DNA from: Methylococcaceae bacterium
GTDB lineage: Bacteria > Pseudomonadota > Gammaproteobacteria > Methylococcales > Methylomonadaceae
Reading direction: 5' to 3'
Assembly (NCBI GenBank): GCA_030693065.1
Contig: JAUYBL010000014.1
Coordinates: 32,409-96,408 of the forward strand
DNA: 64,000 nt
In this document: positions 17,500 through 29,000 of the stretch, piece by piece
Position numbering within the stretch: the stretch's first letter is position 1
Layout: each line of letters starts with the position of its first letter
Notes under the pieces: model-generated
What the model was told of the DNA's origin: nothing
Database searches by the model: none
The model's input: only the letters and a program-made list of their open reading frames with translations
Made by a program: the position numbers and the translations under genes

Positions 17500-18105
17500 T
17501 TATTTTTGATACTTGCCTGAGTTCAACTTGTCCTGATATTCCTGGGCGATAGTTTCCATCTCGACGCTCTGGAATTGCAGGATCGGCTCGTCCTGCAGCA
17601 ATGTCGCCATGGTGCCCTTGCTCTGATAGCGATCAAGCAGTTCCTGACCTGATTGCAAAAGTTTGACGTTATGATCGTTGCACGTCGCCAGTTGTTGCTC
17701 GGCAGCTTGCTGTTTGCCCTTTACGACCGTCAGCTCGTTACCGAGATCGGCTTTAGCCTGATTGAGTACCTTGTGTTTTTCAATAACTTCCAGCAACTTG
17801 GCGTTGGTTTTTTCCAATCTATCCCGCACTTCGCTATTACTGTTTTTTTGCGCAGATAATTCACTGCCCAGCTGTTCTTTGGTCGACACAGCTGCCGAAT
17901 TTTCTTTCTTCAGCTGCTCAACTTCCGACTTCAGTGCGGCAGCTTCAGCCGTCGCAGCATCCCGTTCGGCAGTTAAGCTTTTTACCGAAGCTTGCAACTT
18001 AACTAACGCACCGTTATCGGCGGCAGGTTGCCGCGGCGCCGCCTGCAATGATAACGACGACAGACTGCCAGCTAACAAAACCGACACTTTAATAATCTTA
18101 TTCAT
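17500..18105 (-). CDS. Periplasmic coiled-coil protein of the TonB/porin operon
   Basis: 201 residues with a signal peptide (cleavage near SLQA-AP, residue 22) and then an almost continuous coiled coil (about 35-150) rich in Ala, Glu, Lys and Gln. A short C-terminal segment (QDEPILQFQSVEMETIAQEYQDKL) looks like a conserved interaction tail. It would be a periplasmic spacer or scaffold. It is the last gene of an operon that encodes ExbB-, ExbD-, TonB- and porin-like proteins, 12 bp after the porin gene. I do not recognise a named family. Confidence 0.75.
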   Translation of the reverse strand: MNKIIKVSVLLAGSLSSLSLQAAPRQPAADNGALVKLQASVKSLTAERDAATAEAAALKSEVEQLKKENSAAVSTKEQLGSELSAQKNSNSEVRDRLEKTNAKLLEVIEKHKVLNQAKADLGNELTVVKGKQQAAEQQLATCNDHNVKLLQSGQELLDRYQSKGTMATLLQDEPILQFQSVEMETIAQEYQDKLNSGKYQK

Positions 18106-18117
18106 CCTGTCACCCGC

Positions 18118-19842
18118 CTAGAATTGCGTATTAACATCAAGTTGCAGGACATCAACACCAAATGGAGGACCGGTAACCATATCAGCTGTTAACCAGCGAC
18201 CGGTGAGCCAAGTATTTTTCATCAGCCCATAGTTACCACCTATCACCCAACCCTTGGTATTGGTACCACCAAGGTGGAAATCAGAATCGGTAAAGGCATC
18301 AAGCACGGCATCGCGCTCAACACGTTTGTAAGCAGCAAACACGTTCCAATGCCCGGCAACTTCCGCTCTCGGCCAACCAAAGTCTGCGCGTATCTGCCAG
18401 GCATTAGTTTCCTCTGAAAGCGAATTATCGCCAGTGAGAGCCCCGCCATGCTGATAAAGAGAACCTGGTTTAAATTTATTCTGTATATCGTTTATATCAA
18501 AACCAATATTTTTAGCATAATCCCCACTAAATCTAACATGGTACGGAGCAAACAGCGCGACATCGTAGGAAGCATTTATGTTGATGATATTAAAGTCTGA
18601 TGCCAACCCGGCCTGAGCATCGTATGTCTGGGTGGGATCTTTACAAATACTCGCCAACGTATTGCCACCCTGCATGAATTGTGGAACAGAAGCATTATTT
18701 TTAGGAGTATTACGATCACATGTGTCTACCACATTGGTATTTTGCTCAGCCTGAATACCTACATAATCGAAATAAGCCACGCCTATCTTCAGGTTATCCT
18801 GATTGGCAAACCCCCAATCCAGTCCCACTTGCCCGCCAAACAACCATTTGTCGCTACTCAACGCCGATTCTTGTAGAGGAAATGCACCTGCGGTGGCAAA
18901 TACAGAACGGTTTAGTCGATTGGTACCCATTAAACTATCAGATTCACCCAGTTGATGACTCACTGTGCCGGAAAACCCTTCAAACGACAGATCGGTATCC
19001 CAAACTAATTCGCTGCCGCCGGTAAATTCGCCGCCGCCGGTATACCAAGGGTTTTTGATGCGGCCACCGGATAGTGTCAACCATTTGAATTTGTCGTCAT
19101 TAACAGCGTCGTACTGGAGGTAAGCGCGATCGACTGTAAAGTCGTATTTATTACCGGTATTACCCAGTGTTTGGTTAGTCGATACCGGATCACGCTGATT
19201 ACCAGTCGCCAAACGAACACCGGCTTTTAAGCCTTCGGTGATATTGACATCAACCCCTAACCGCACCCGCTCACGGAAACGCTGTCTGTCATGTGTAGAG
19301 TTGTAAAAATCGACATCGTTATTAAATGTATACCCGCCATTATCATTAATTGTCATCCAGTCATAATAAGCGTAAGGAATATTATCATCCGCCATAAATT
19401 CATGCTGAGAACGTAGCCGAATATCACCAGACAATTTAAATCGCTTAATCCAATCCGGCAGTGCATTCGGCATGCCCCATTGTTCGTTCTTGGCTTTCGC
19501 CATGACATCGCCGACCACTTCTTCACGCAACTCGCTACGTACTTGCTGGCGAATCTCGTCTTTCACAAAATCCGGTACATAAGCGACCCGCACTTCATCG
19601 GCAGGTACTACTTCCTTGGATGGCGCTTCTTTGGCTTCAGCAACTTGCTTACCGGCATCGGCTTCGGCCTGCTTGATCATCTCCTCGGCCATTTTGTCGG
19701 TAATCACCCCTGACTTAACCAATTGTTTGATTAAATTAGTGGTGGTATTGCGTAATTTCAGCAATTCTTCCTTTTCACCGGCATGAGCTATCCCGACCAG
19801 TCCTGACAACACCAAGGCCATCAGCTGTTTTTTGTTCGCCAT
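18118..19842 (-). CDS. Putative outer-membrane porin with periplasmic helical N-terminus
   Basis: 574 residues. A signal peptide (about 1-21, ending AHA) precedes a charged helical region (about 22-110, EELLKLRNTTTNLIKQLVKSG). A beta-barrel follows (about 125-574) with many alternating aromatic/hydrophobic strands, starting FKLSGDIRLRSQ and ending with the C-terminal phenylalanine (VLQLDVNTQF) recognised by the Bam machinery. The ATG has AGGT upstream. The porin lies in one operon with ExbB-, ExbD- and TonB-like genes, which suggests energised transport or envelope anchoring through this barrel. The transported molecule is unknown. Confidence 0.85.
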   Translation of the reverse strand: MANKKQLMALVLSGLVGIAHAGEKEELLKLRNTTTNLIKQLVKSGVITDKMAEEMIKQAEADAGKQVAEAKEAPSKEVVPADEVRVAYVPDFVKDEIRQQVRSELREEVVGDVMAKAKNEQWGMPNALPDWIKRFKLSGDIRLRSQHEFMADDNIPYAYYDWMTINDNGGYTFNNDVDFYNSTHDRQRFRERVRLGVDVNITEGLKAGVRLATGNQRDPVSTNQTLGNTGNKYDFTVDRAYLQYDAVNDDKFKWLTLSGGRIKNPWYTGGGEFTGGSELVWDTDLSFEGFSGTVSHQLGESDSLMGTNRLNRSVFATAGAFPLQESALSSDKWLFGGQVGLDWGFANQDNLKIGVAYFDYVGIQAEQNTNVVDTCDRNTPKNNASVPQFMQGGNTLASICKDPTQTYDAQAGLASDFNIININASYDVALFAPYHVRFSGDYAKNIGFDINDIQNKFKPGSLYQHGGALTGDNSLSEETNAWQIRADFGWPRAEVAGHWNVFAAYKRVERDAVLDAFTDSDFHLGGTNTKGWVIGGNYGLMKNTWLTGRWLTADMVTGPPFGVDVLQLDVNTQF

Positions 19843-19859
19843 TTGTGTACCTGTAATTT

Positions 19860-20516
19860 TTAAACGCGTGATGAAATTTTTAATTTAATCGGTTGCGGCA
19901 TGCCGGGAGGCGGCATCTCACCTATTTTTTTGAGCTTGTCGAGCGTGCGGCTGATAATGTCGTCAATCTCGGCATCATTACTGCCTTTGGTTAGCTCGAT
20001 CCGCTCCACGGAACCGTCAGATTTCAGCCAAACCTTGACTATCGCTGTATAGCCCTTGCGACGTAACTCATCACGACCACTCAACAAACCGAGAATATCG
20101 TTCTTGACCAAGCTGCCGTATGAAGCAAACGGACTACCGCCCCCACCAAACAAGCCATTACCACCTTTGCGAGCCGCCAATCCGAAACCATCAGAACCGG
20201 CGGTGCCTTCCGCATCCAGACCCAAATCGCGGGCAGGTGCTTCATCGGGAGTATCCGGCATCGGTTCCGGCTCGGGTTCCGGTTGTTCAATCTTTTCTTT
20301 TATTTCCGGCTCCGGTGGTTTTTCAACTTTAGGTGGCGGCGGAGGCGGGGGTGGTGGCTTAAACAAGGTAATCGGCTGGATTTTTTTCTCTTGTTTGACG
20401 GGTTTATCATCGCTAAAACTGATGATGACCTTGACCACGTAATAAATTGCAATTACAGCCAGTAATCCACCGATAATCCGCGGCACATAAACCCGGAAAT
20501 GTTTTTTTTTGGTCAT
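19860..20516 (-). CDS. TonB-like energy transducer
   Basis: 218 residues with one N-terminal membrane helix (about 13-33), a polyproline run (nine Pro) then a Pro/Glu/Lys-rich spacer (about 48-92), a glycine-rich stretch (about 105-128) and a TonB C-terminal domain (about 140-218, YTAIVKVWLKSDGSVERIEL). It would pass proton-motive energy from the ExbB/ExbD pair to an outer-membrane partner, most likely the porin encoded 17 bp downstream. A second, different tonB gene lies at 51460-52347. Confidence 0.9.
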   Translation of the reverse strand: MTKKKHFRVYVPRIIGGLLAVIAIYYVVKVIISFSDDKPVKQEKKIQPITLFKPPPPPPPPPKVEKPPEPEIKEKIEQPEPEPEPMPDTPDEAPARDLGLDAEGTAGSDGFGLAARKGGNGLFGGGGSPFASYGSLVKNDILGLLSGRDELRRKGYTAIVKVWLKSDGSVERIELTKGSNDAEIDDIISRTLDKLKKIGEMPPPGMPQPIKLKISSRV

Positions 20517-20521
20517 GTGAA

Positions 20522-20926
20522 TTACTTAACAAGACTCTGCGTCACTAAGCCGACTTGAGTGATTTCCAACTTGCCCAACAGCGCCAGGATGTCGATCACA
20601 TTTTGATACTGGACTGTCGAATCGCCCTTTACCACCACCGGCAATTCGGGATTAACCGCCTTGTATTGCAGCAAAGTCGATTCCAACTGCTCCATCGTTA
20701 CCGGAAATGTATCCAGAAAAATAGTGCCGTCGGCAGTCACGGTAATGGCTTTGGTTTGCGGTTTAGCCAAACTGGGCGTGTTGCTGGCTTTGGGCAAATT
20801 GACTTGCACGCCCTGCACCGCAGCGGTGGTCATCAAAATAAACACAATCAATAACACGTAAGCCAAATCCAGCATTGGCGTGACATTGATTTCGTCATAC
20901 GCCGCATTTTCTTCTTGTAATTTCAT
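20522..20926 (-). CDS. ExbD/TolR-family proton-channel subunit
   Basis: 134 residues from the ATG at 20926. The open frame continues to 20947 with a TTG, but GAGAAT lies before the ATG. The protein has one membrane helix (about 18-40) with the channel aspartate in INVTPMLDLAYVLLIVFIL and a periplasmic ExbD domain (about 50-134). It pairs with the ExbB-like protein encoded upstream and ends 5 bp before the tonB-like start. Confidence 0.9.
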   Translation of the reverse strand: MKLQEENAAYDEINVTPMLDLAYVLLIVFILMTTAAVQGVQVNLPKASNTPSLAKPQTKAITVTADGTIFLDTFPVTMEQLESTLLQYKAVNPELPVVVKGDSTVQYQNVIDILALLGKLEITQVGLVTQSLVK

Positions 20927-20948
20927 TGGATATTCTCGTTGGTTCAAT

Positions 20949-21002
20949 GGTACGTAGTGCGTACCCTACGATTTATGATTTGTAGGGTACGCATCGCGTA
21001 CC
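20949..21002. repeat. REP hairpin between exbB-like and exbD-like genes
   Basis: Two 21-base arms (20949-20969 and 20982-21002) pair with three mismatches around a 12-base loop. The inner motif GTAGGGTACGCATCGCGTAC resembles the REP class that begins GTAGG(G/A)T, like the elements flanking the RAYT gene at 8.0-8.6 kb. It could tune expression between the two operon members. Confidence 0.7.
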
Positions 21003-21014
21003 TTTAGGTGTTGC

Positions 21015-22796
21015 TCAGGTATGTTGCTCAGTCAATTTGGCAACAAACTCATCAACAAATACATGCATATCAGCGGTAATTTCCTTGATACGACCACCTA
21101 AATAGTTGTAACCAAACAGACAAGGAATCGCGACAATCAAACCCGCCACCGTTGCCGTCAATGCGCCGGCAATACCTGGCGCAATCGCGTTGACATTAAC
21201 CTCGCCGCTGACCGCAATCGCAGCAAACGTGATCATTACCCCGATAACGGTACCCAACAGCCCAAGAAACGGGCCGCCAGAGATAGCGATAGTCAGCAGC
21301 ACCATTTGTGAATTAAGTTTTTGTAATTCTCTGATTAACACCGCATCCATGGTTGCTCTTACCGCGTTCATGGCTTGGGCAGATAACACCTGATCGCTTG
21401 AACCTTCGCCTTTTTTCAAGCGGCGATTCATCTCTTCAACACCGGTATGGTAAATGCGGTAAATAGTCGATCCGGCAAAAGCGCCATGCTTCTTGGTAAA
21501 CGACAACAACAAAGGTGATTCCTCAAAGTCTTGATCATCTTCATCGTCTTCTTTGTTTAGCTTATCAATGTCTTGCGACGTCAATTGACTATAAGCTTGT
21601 TCGAATTTTTTGTTCTCGCTATGCACTCGCTGCAGAACGATGGCTTTAATAATCATCACCAACCAACTGACCACAAACATCACACCCAAAATCCCGATAA
21701 TGACCCAGCCATCGGTGGTGACGTTTTTTAACGAGCCCATAATCAGGGATTCGCCGCCTTCCTCGCTATCTGGCGTCAAATCTTCACCGTAAATCAACGC
21801 TGCTGAGGCTTGTCCTTGCATCAGTGCGGCAAAATGCAGGGCATTCTGATCCAGTGCCGTTTTGGCGATACCAAAATCATCGATCGCACCAACCAATCCG
21901 CGTGATCCATCAAGCGCCGCACCTACACTAATATCGCCATCCAACACTGAGAGACTGGCCGGCAGACTACCCGCCGCCTTACCATCCACATAAAGCGTAA
22001 AACCACTGGGCGTTGCAGTCACCGCCACCAACTGCCACGCGGCTAAATTTAGACCGGTTGGGCTAACAAATTCCTTACCTGCCACCTGCAAAACCGGCGA
22101 CTGACCTCTAACAGATAAACTTAGCTTGTCGCGCTGAAACAGCACACCCTCTTTTTGCGCTTGATCGATTTTTACCCAAGCAGACACTGTCCAACCCGGA
22201 TCAGTGGTCATTTGTAATGATGGTACTGCGGAAATCCGAACCACCTGTTTACCGTCGAATGCAGCAGCATCACCTACAGCGCCACCTTCCATCACAGTAC
22301 TTGTTGCTGCCGCGGGCTGAATTGCATAAGCGGTACTGTCTTTAACCGGGCCAGCCTCGAAGTGATAAACAACAGCCTGTGCCACATCAAAAATACCGGC
22401 GGCATCCTGAGCATCGACTGCCTTGGGGTTGCCGTAGTACATCCAAATGGCCGACTCGTCAGCTTTAGCAAAGTCTGCGGGCAATTTGACCCAGACCAAG
22501 ACCATTTCATTCACCGCGTCGATTTTCTCGATATAAAACTTCAATGGCGTAAGGTCATCGCCAGACATAAAGCGCAAAGCTTTACCGCCCTCACCAAGAT
22601 CGGCAAAAAAGCCAAAGTTACCGGTATGCAAACGCACCAAAGCCAGCGATTCACCAGGAATCTTGACGCCATCTTGCTGAAGCTTTTGGGTATCGATGCT
22701 TATTTTCTTGCGATAACCCCAGTCATCATTCCACCAAGCTTGCGCAAGTGCGGGCATCATTAACAACGCGACCAATAAAAAACCAAATCGTCTCAT
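21015..22796 (-). CDS. DUF2341-LamG-MotA/TolQ/ExbB fusion protein
   Basis: 593 residues from the ATG at 22796; the frame extends to a TTG at 22808. A signal peptide ends near AQA (about residue 20). A DUF2341 domain follows (about 21-130; WWNDDWGYRKKISID), then a LamG/concanavalin-like domain (about 140-315; SVSAWVKIDQAQ, LYVDGKAAGSL). A membrane helix near 365-385 and a charged cytoplasmic loop lead to the MotA/TolQ/ExbB channel domain (about 430-593; GTVIGVMITFAAIAV). It thus joins a carbohydrate-binding-like periplasmic head to an ExbB proton-channel subunit. First gene of the ExbB-ExbD-TonB-porin operon. Confidence 0.88.
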   Translation of the reverse strand: MRRFGFLLVALLMMPALAQAWWNDDWGYRKKISIDTQKLQQDGVKIPGESLALVRLHTGNFGFFADLGEGGKALRFMSGDDLTPLKFYIEKIDAVNEMVLVWVKLPADFAKADESAIWMYYGNPKAVDAQDAAGIFDVAQAVVYHFEAGPVKDSTAYAIQPAAATSTVMEGGAVGDAAAFDGKQVVRISAVPSLQMTTDPGWTVSAWVKIDQAQKEGVLFQRDKLSLSVRGQSPVLQVAGKEFVSPTGLNLAAWQLVAVTATPSGFTLYVDGKAAGSLPASLSVLDGDISVGAALDGSRGLVGAIDDFGIAKTALDQNALHFAALMQGQASAALIYGEDLTPDSEEGGESLIMGSLKNVTTDGWVIIGILGVMFVVSWLVMIIKAIVLQRVHSENKKFEQAYSQLTSQDIDKLNKEDDEDDQDFEESPLLLSFTKKHGAFAGSTIYRIYHTGVEEMNRRLKKGEGSSDQVLSAQAMNAVRATMDAVLIRELQKLNSQMVLLTIAISGGPFLGLLGTVIGVMITFAAIAVSGEVNVNAIAPGIAGALTATVAGLIVAIPCLFGYNYLGGRIKEITADMHVFVDEFVAKLTEQHT

Positions 22797-22950
22797 GCTT
22801 GCTCTCAAAAATAAATTTATAGCCGCATTATCACAACAGTTCGTTACATGAATATGACAATTAGATGATTTTTTACTACAAATACGCTTTAAGAAATCGA
22901 TACATTTTTGTCACTGGCAAATTCGTTTTGAGCCAAATTTAAAAAGCACT

Positions 22951-23012
22951 GTGGGAGCGACGCCTACGTCGCGATTTGCAGCCTTTAGTCGCGACGTGGG
23001 CGTCGCTCCCAC
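22951..23012. repeat. Long REP hairpin, GTGGGAGCGACGCC family
   Basis: 24-base arms (22951-22974 and 22989-23012) with one mismatch and a 14-base loop, placed between the exoprotein stop and the ExbB-like gene. Related copies occur at 37244-37270 (half), 37474-37515 (whole) and 40783-40797 (truncated half). Position suggests it may also end or stabilise the 10-kb exoprotein transcript. Confidence 0.8.
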
Positions 23013-23022
23013 CTGTTAATGT

Positions 23023-26000
23023 CTATTCACCAAAACCAAGCACGTCTACGCTCAAAATGCCCAATATTGCTTTTGCTAACGCCTCACCGACATTTTTACC
23101 CACATCACTGTTAACTGAGCTTTCCGCACCCTGACTGACACCTGCGGTTGAATTACTGGTGCCTGTCATACCGGCCGCAACACTGGCTGGTGGTGGCGCA
23201 ACGCCGGACACAGGGCCATCACTTTTAAAATTGCTCGCATTCGCTAAGGTACCAATAATGTCAGCAAAACCACCTGAATCAATACCGGCCTCACCAGCAT
23301 CAATCACACCATGCGGGGCAAATAAAGAAACGCCCCCGGGCTTGATACCTTCTGAACTGGCCGCGGTACGAATACCACTACCTGATACCACCGGTGGAAA
23401 TTCAATTTTCAGGTTGCCGTTGTCATCAAAACTGATCACCGGAGGCGGCGCCGCAATCGCCGATTTGGCACCGCGACCAGCATCGATATTGCCTTCAGTA
23501 GACAGCATTAATATATTGCCGCCGTCCAACGCAAATACCCGTGATTGATTGATAAGAAAATCGTCACGTACCAGTGCGTTTATATCGCCCGAACGTTGCG
23601 CGACAATTCCCAATTCAGATGCGGATTTAGCACCGGAAAAAGAGGCAGCCAACCCGGCATTAATCTGTCCGCCGGGCACTATCAGATTAATATTACCGCC
23701 ATCAATAGTTTGGATTTTGCTAAAAAATAAACTGAGATCACCCTTCCAATCGCTACCGGGAAATAACGTCGCTATCGCCGCAAATCCGCGTTTAAAGTCT
23801 AGCGAACCTGCCTTTGCCGATGCTTTACCATTCTCTCTAATCTCATTAAAAAGTACGGGCTGAACAATAGCGTTAAGCTGCGGTTGAATCGCCACGAAAT
23901 CCTCACTCTTCAACTGGGCAAATGCCTCCATTGCGGCGGCGTCAGTCAGTGAATTGTCATTTAAGGTTTGCCGCATAAAATCGCTTATCAACGTTGTAAC
24001 CTGTTGGAAATCCTGACTGTATTGATCGTTGTTTCGTAAATAAGCATCGATAAACCCCGCATAGTTAAGCTCTCCGTTCGCACCGGCCAAAATAGTCAAA
24101 TTTGCGCCTTGCTCCGGCAAACTGGTGTTAACCACGTTGCCCACTGTCGAAATACCCTCAGATGCCCCCAAATCAACATTGCGACCGGTTTTAACCAATA
24201 CTTCGCCGGGACCGCTGATTTCAATCTTGGCAGAGTTATTCAACAAAGCGCCAGTCGCCGGATCGCGATCGCTGGTGTCGCGAAGATCTCGACCCGCTTC
24301 GAGCAGCGACACATCCCCTGCGTTTACGTGCTGGATAGACAGCGATAAATTGGTTATATCTTGCCCAGCTTTAACTATCGCCTTTTTCGCCAGACTAAAA
24401 CCGATGTTTTCAATATCGCCCTGACGACTAACCAGTCGCACCGGCTGAATATCATTTTTATGCACCGGTACGGTGGCATGTAACAGCTTCGGATCACCAC
24501 CAAACGGATCGATTCTGCCAATGACTGTCGACATGTTGCTACGCGTTACCGGAATTACCGCGCTAGGCAGTAAAGAACGATCACCATCCGACATACCCAG
24601 TCTGATGCCCACTTCCGCAGTAATGTTCTGCTCAGCAAACAAACTCAACTCAGCATTAGCCGATGGAAACAGGATAATCTCATCAGTCAGCTCAATATTG
24701 CCGCCAAAGGCGCTGGCATGTAGAGATGCAGGATAAATGCGCGCGAGTGTTTGTTGATTACTATTAGGATTACTTCTTGGAAAAATACTGCCGTCAGCGC
24801 CCAACAACACATCACCTGACAACGACGCGACATGCAACGCACTAGCGGCGCTGTAACTGAAAAAATTGACATCGGCTTTGTGCAGGATCATCGGATCAGA
24901 TACCCCAGTCAAACTAACGCCGCTACCGGCATTAATAGAAAACTGAGTATCGCCGATCAATAAATCCGGGCCTTTTTGAAAACTACTACCGCCTGTCACC
25001 TGGCCGCCCGCGGTCATCGTGCCGGTGCCTTTACCTAAATAATAAGTACCTCCGGCAATATCACCGGCAGCGCTAATGTGCATAGTGCCGCCGCCATTAA
25101 CTTCAACTTGGTTAGTTAAAAAATTGAAGCTGTTAGCAGTGCTGTTATCGGCCGTACCGACCTGTTTGCCGGTAGTCGGCATCAGCACATCAAGATTATT
25201 GACATTACCGCCGGAAGATACCGTGACATTACCGCCCCCGAAAGAGCCGACATTTTGTTGAAAGAACGGTTTGGTTGATTTAGCGGGATTACTTGATGCG
25301 CTAGTGATATAACCCAAAGCCACACCCCACGCTGTCGGACTTTGCCCGCTATGATCGACTGAGTCAGTCCAGGTACCGATACGTAATAACCAATCGTTTA
25401 AATCGTTATTAGCCGCCACTGCGCCATTGATATTACCACCGGCTACCAATGACAAATCGCCACCGGCGACTGGGAATTCGCTATAAAACCGCAAGCCGAC
25501 GAAACGATCTTTCAGACTGCCGTAAGGTGATGTCTCAGTCGGCTGTCCGGCGTTGTAAATTGAAGAGGTATTATCGGTAAAGGTAATATCGCCACCGGCA
25601 GTCACCTGCATGTCACCGCTACCGGTACGAATAACGGCATTGGCGCCAATAACCAAATTACCAGTCTGTCCAGCCGCATTGATGTCAGCGCTGTTGGCAT
25701 CCGCACCGGCCACGACGTTGTAAGACCAGGATTCGCCGCCTTGCAGTTTATCGACAATATTGATCGTTTGTGTTGTACCAGCGGTGGCCCCCGAAAATGT
25801 AAAGCTTTGGTTTTTAAAACCATCGCTCAGAGACTTCTCAACGTTAAAGTCACCGCCGGTTTTAATCACCAACCTGCCCGGCAAATCATCCCAGACATTG
25901 CTGTCTGCGACATCGTCATAACGCCAATCAGCTAAATCCCACTTATCTTTCAGAGTTAAATCGCCGCTGTAGTTGATTTCAACACCGGCGGTCAAACGCA

Positions 26001-29000
26001 AGCCCGGCGCCATTGCTGCGACATTTTGCATATTCTCGGCCGTCATAAATGCAGCAGTTTCGGCTTTGATTGCCGCGATGTCGCCGCTATTAATCTCACC
26101 GTCATCACCCAGATCAGCATTGCTGTATTGTTTAACACCCTCTGCATAAAACTTGCTAAAACCACTAACCGTGCCGGCGACCGGCTGAATGTTAACGCCA
26201 GTGCCGGTGCGTAAGGCGCGCAGAGTCACTTCACCGTCTGTCCCGCCGTTACCTGAAACATCAATACGCGAACCGTTCTGCAGATCGATGCCGCTAATGC
26301 CATCGTTATCGCCATCAACCGACGACAACAACACTTGACCACCTTTCGCGCCATCGTCAGTGCCTAAGGCTGTTAAATCAGCACCGGCGGCCAAAGTAAT
26401 GCCGTCGCCTGCGTAAAGTTTAATACTGCCGCCCTGTTCAGCCGAGTCGGCATGTATTGCGCCAGCCAAGGTCATTGCACCGGTATCACTCACTAAAGTG
26501 ACGTTTTTGGCCACGATATTGGCAGCTGCGCTTTGTACGATGTCGGCATTACGAGTACGAAAATAAATAGATTGATTAATACCCGCCGCATTCATTGCCT
26601 GCATCAATGCATCAAAGTTTGCCGTGGCATCAAAGCCACCGACATCTAAGGTCGCGTTGCCGCCTGCAGCCTGTAATTGCCCTGACAATACCACTGACTG
26701 CTCAGGCGCTTTTAGAGTAACGCTACCGCCAGCAGCTTTACCGCCGCCGCTATCAACATCGATCATGGAACCTACGGCCATTACTACCTTACCGTGATCT
26801 GACTCCGCTTTAAAATGACCACCTGGCGTGTAGTCGAATTGGTCGGCAAACTGCACGGCTCGCCCAGCCAGATCAACATTAGCCTGTTGGCCCAAGGTAA
26901 CGTCACCGGTCAAGGCATGCAGACCAAAACTGCCGGACGGTAAAACCACCTTGGTGTTAAAACCAATCGCATCGGCAATCACGTCAATCACGCCGCCAAA
27001 ACTGCTTGCAACCGCAGCCGTGCTATTCAAGCTATTAAACTGAGCCTGATAACCTGCCGCATTCAGTTTGATATTGCTGCCGCCGTCAGCCGTCAACGCC
27101 GCTGTCGTCACATGCAAATCAGCAGCAACATCGATACTGCCCTTACCGGCTGCCCGGAACTCTTTAGTCGCGTTGATATTGACTGTATTGAAACCGTTAA
27201 TCGCAAAGTTGCCGCTACCTACATTAAAGCTATCAGCCTGCAACTCCAACTGTCCTTGGCCATCAACAACTTGCTGGTTGATGGCTGCTGCCGTGTTTTG
27301 CACAGTCAAACTACCAGCCTGGAGTTTGGCGCTATCAGAAGCGGTGCCGTGGCCGGTAAATCCTGCGGTGTTGATGGCCAAACGATCGAATTTTATGGCT
27401 TGCGACTGACCATTAACATCAGTAATCAATGAGCCATCCGCATTAACCTGGCCGACGTTACCGTAAATACCAATACTGTCCCGACCGGTCAGCACCAATT
27501 CATCGACAGCCAAATTAGCTAATTTTAGGTTGGACAGATTCAATGCATTGCCGCCCAAATTATCGACTTCACCGATGTTGATGGTATTAGCACCCAGATT
27601 TAACGAGCCACCGTGCATTTGAATTTCACCCGCCAGTTCAGTCGATTGACTGGCATCCAGTAACATAGACTCAGTAGACGTTAGCGTCGAACCAGCGGCA
27701 ACGCGTAATTCGCCGGTAACGCCGGACGTTTCGGTGCGATTTAACACCACTTGTTTATCACCGGACAGCCGCAGCAAGGCACCATCACCTTTGACATTCA
27801 ACACACTATCGCCGCTTCGGGCTTGTTGATTGGCAACCAAACCAGCACCCGCCTGAACTTCGACCAAGTCGGTTGCTACCGCGATAATTTCAGGGCCTTG
27901 CAAATGAGCATTTGCTGCAAACACAACATCTTGAGCTGATACAGTAATATCAGTTTCAGCGTTGTTAGTTTTATTGCGACTGCGCGCGCCGCCGAGCAAC
28001 AAACTGTCGACACGTAAATCGCTTAAATCTCCTGCCAAAATTTCCAGTATTCCGTCAGCAGGGGTCTCACTCAATTGATTGACCACAGAAATTCGGTTGG
28101 CGGCAATATCCATTTTAGCGCCCCGGCCGCCGGTTAAGGCATCGACCATAAACTGCCCTTCCATAATTAATTTTGTTTGGGCGATCAAGGAAATCTGCCC
28201 GCCATCCAACGGTAACACTGGCGTCGCTGTTTCGTTCTTCTGGGCGCGTGCTTGGTAAAATTGATTAGCGGTATTTATGTTGTATTTCGAGTGCTGAAGC
28301 ACATCAGCTCTGCTTTCAATAAGATAACCACTGGTGCGCGCATCACGAATGTCAGTACCTGCAAGCTTTTGGTATCCGGGTACGATGGACAAACCATCGA
28401 CAGTGAATTGAGCCACCGCCAAGTCTTGAGTATTGGCTTGCGGCGTAATTAAAAATGCACCCGGCAATAATGCATAACGGGCCGGTAATATTGCGTATTC
28501 ACCAGCCGGTAAATCCTTACTACCACTTAAATAAACGGTACTGCCGGGCGCATAGGCAAATCCCTGGCTTTCATAATGGTCATACGGGGCTAACTGTGAA
28601 CCCAAGGTCGGCAACACGGCAAAGCCACCTTGATAAGATGCACTGCCGGGTTGTAAGTAATCAAAAGAACCACCGGCGCCAGCCTCAAATTCATAAGAAA
28701 CCAAATCGCCGCCACCGGAGACATCAACCACACTGCCTTGTTTGGCGACAATCTCAGGTGCCGATAACACCATGCGTTTTTCCGGCGCGGCATCGAACAC
28801 CAAATTTCTCAAGGTATCCAAAGGATACAACCAATCCAAACCGCCCTGGGTTACACCAAAGGGGATTATTTGGCCTTTCGCTGACACGGAAGTCAGGCTG
28901 CCATCCTCAAGCGTTAAGCTCTTGCTTGCTTTGAGGTTAATCGTACCTAAAGGCGCTTTTAGCACGCCTTTTTGATTGATAACCGCCGCTTCAAAGGTCA

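Noticed and set aside
28455..28934. A 159-codon open frame on the plus strand opposite the exoprotein
   Set aside because: It is a shadow of the repetitive coding sequence of the 3353-residue exoprotein on the minus strand, with no ribosome site or family pattern.
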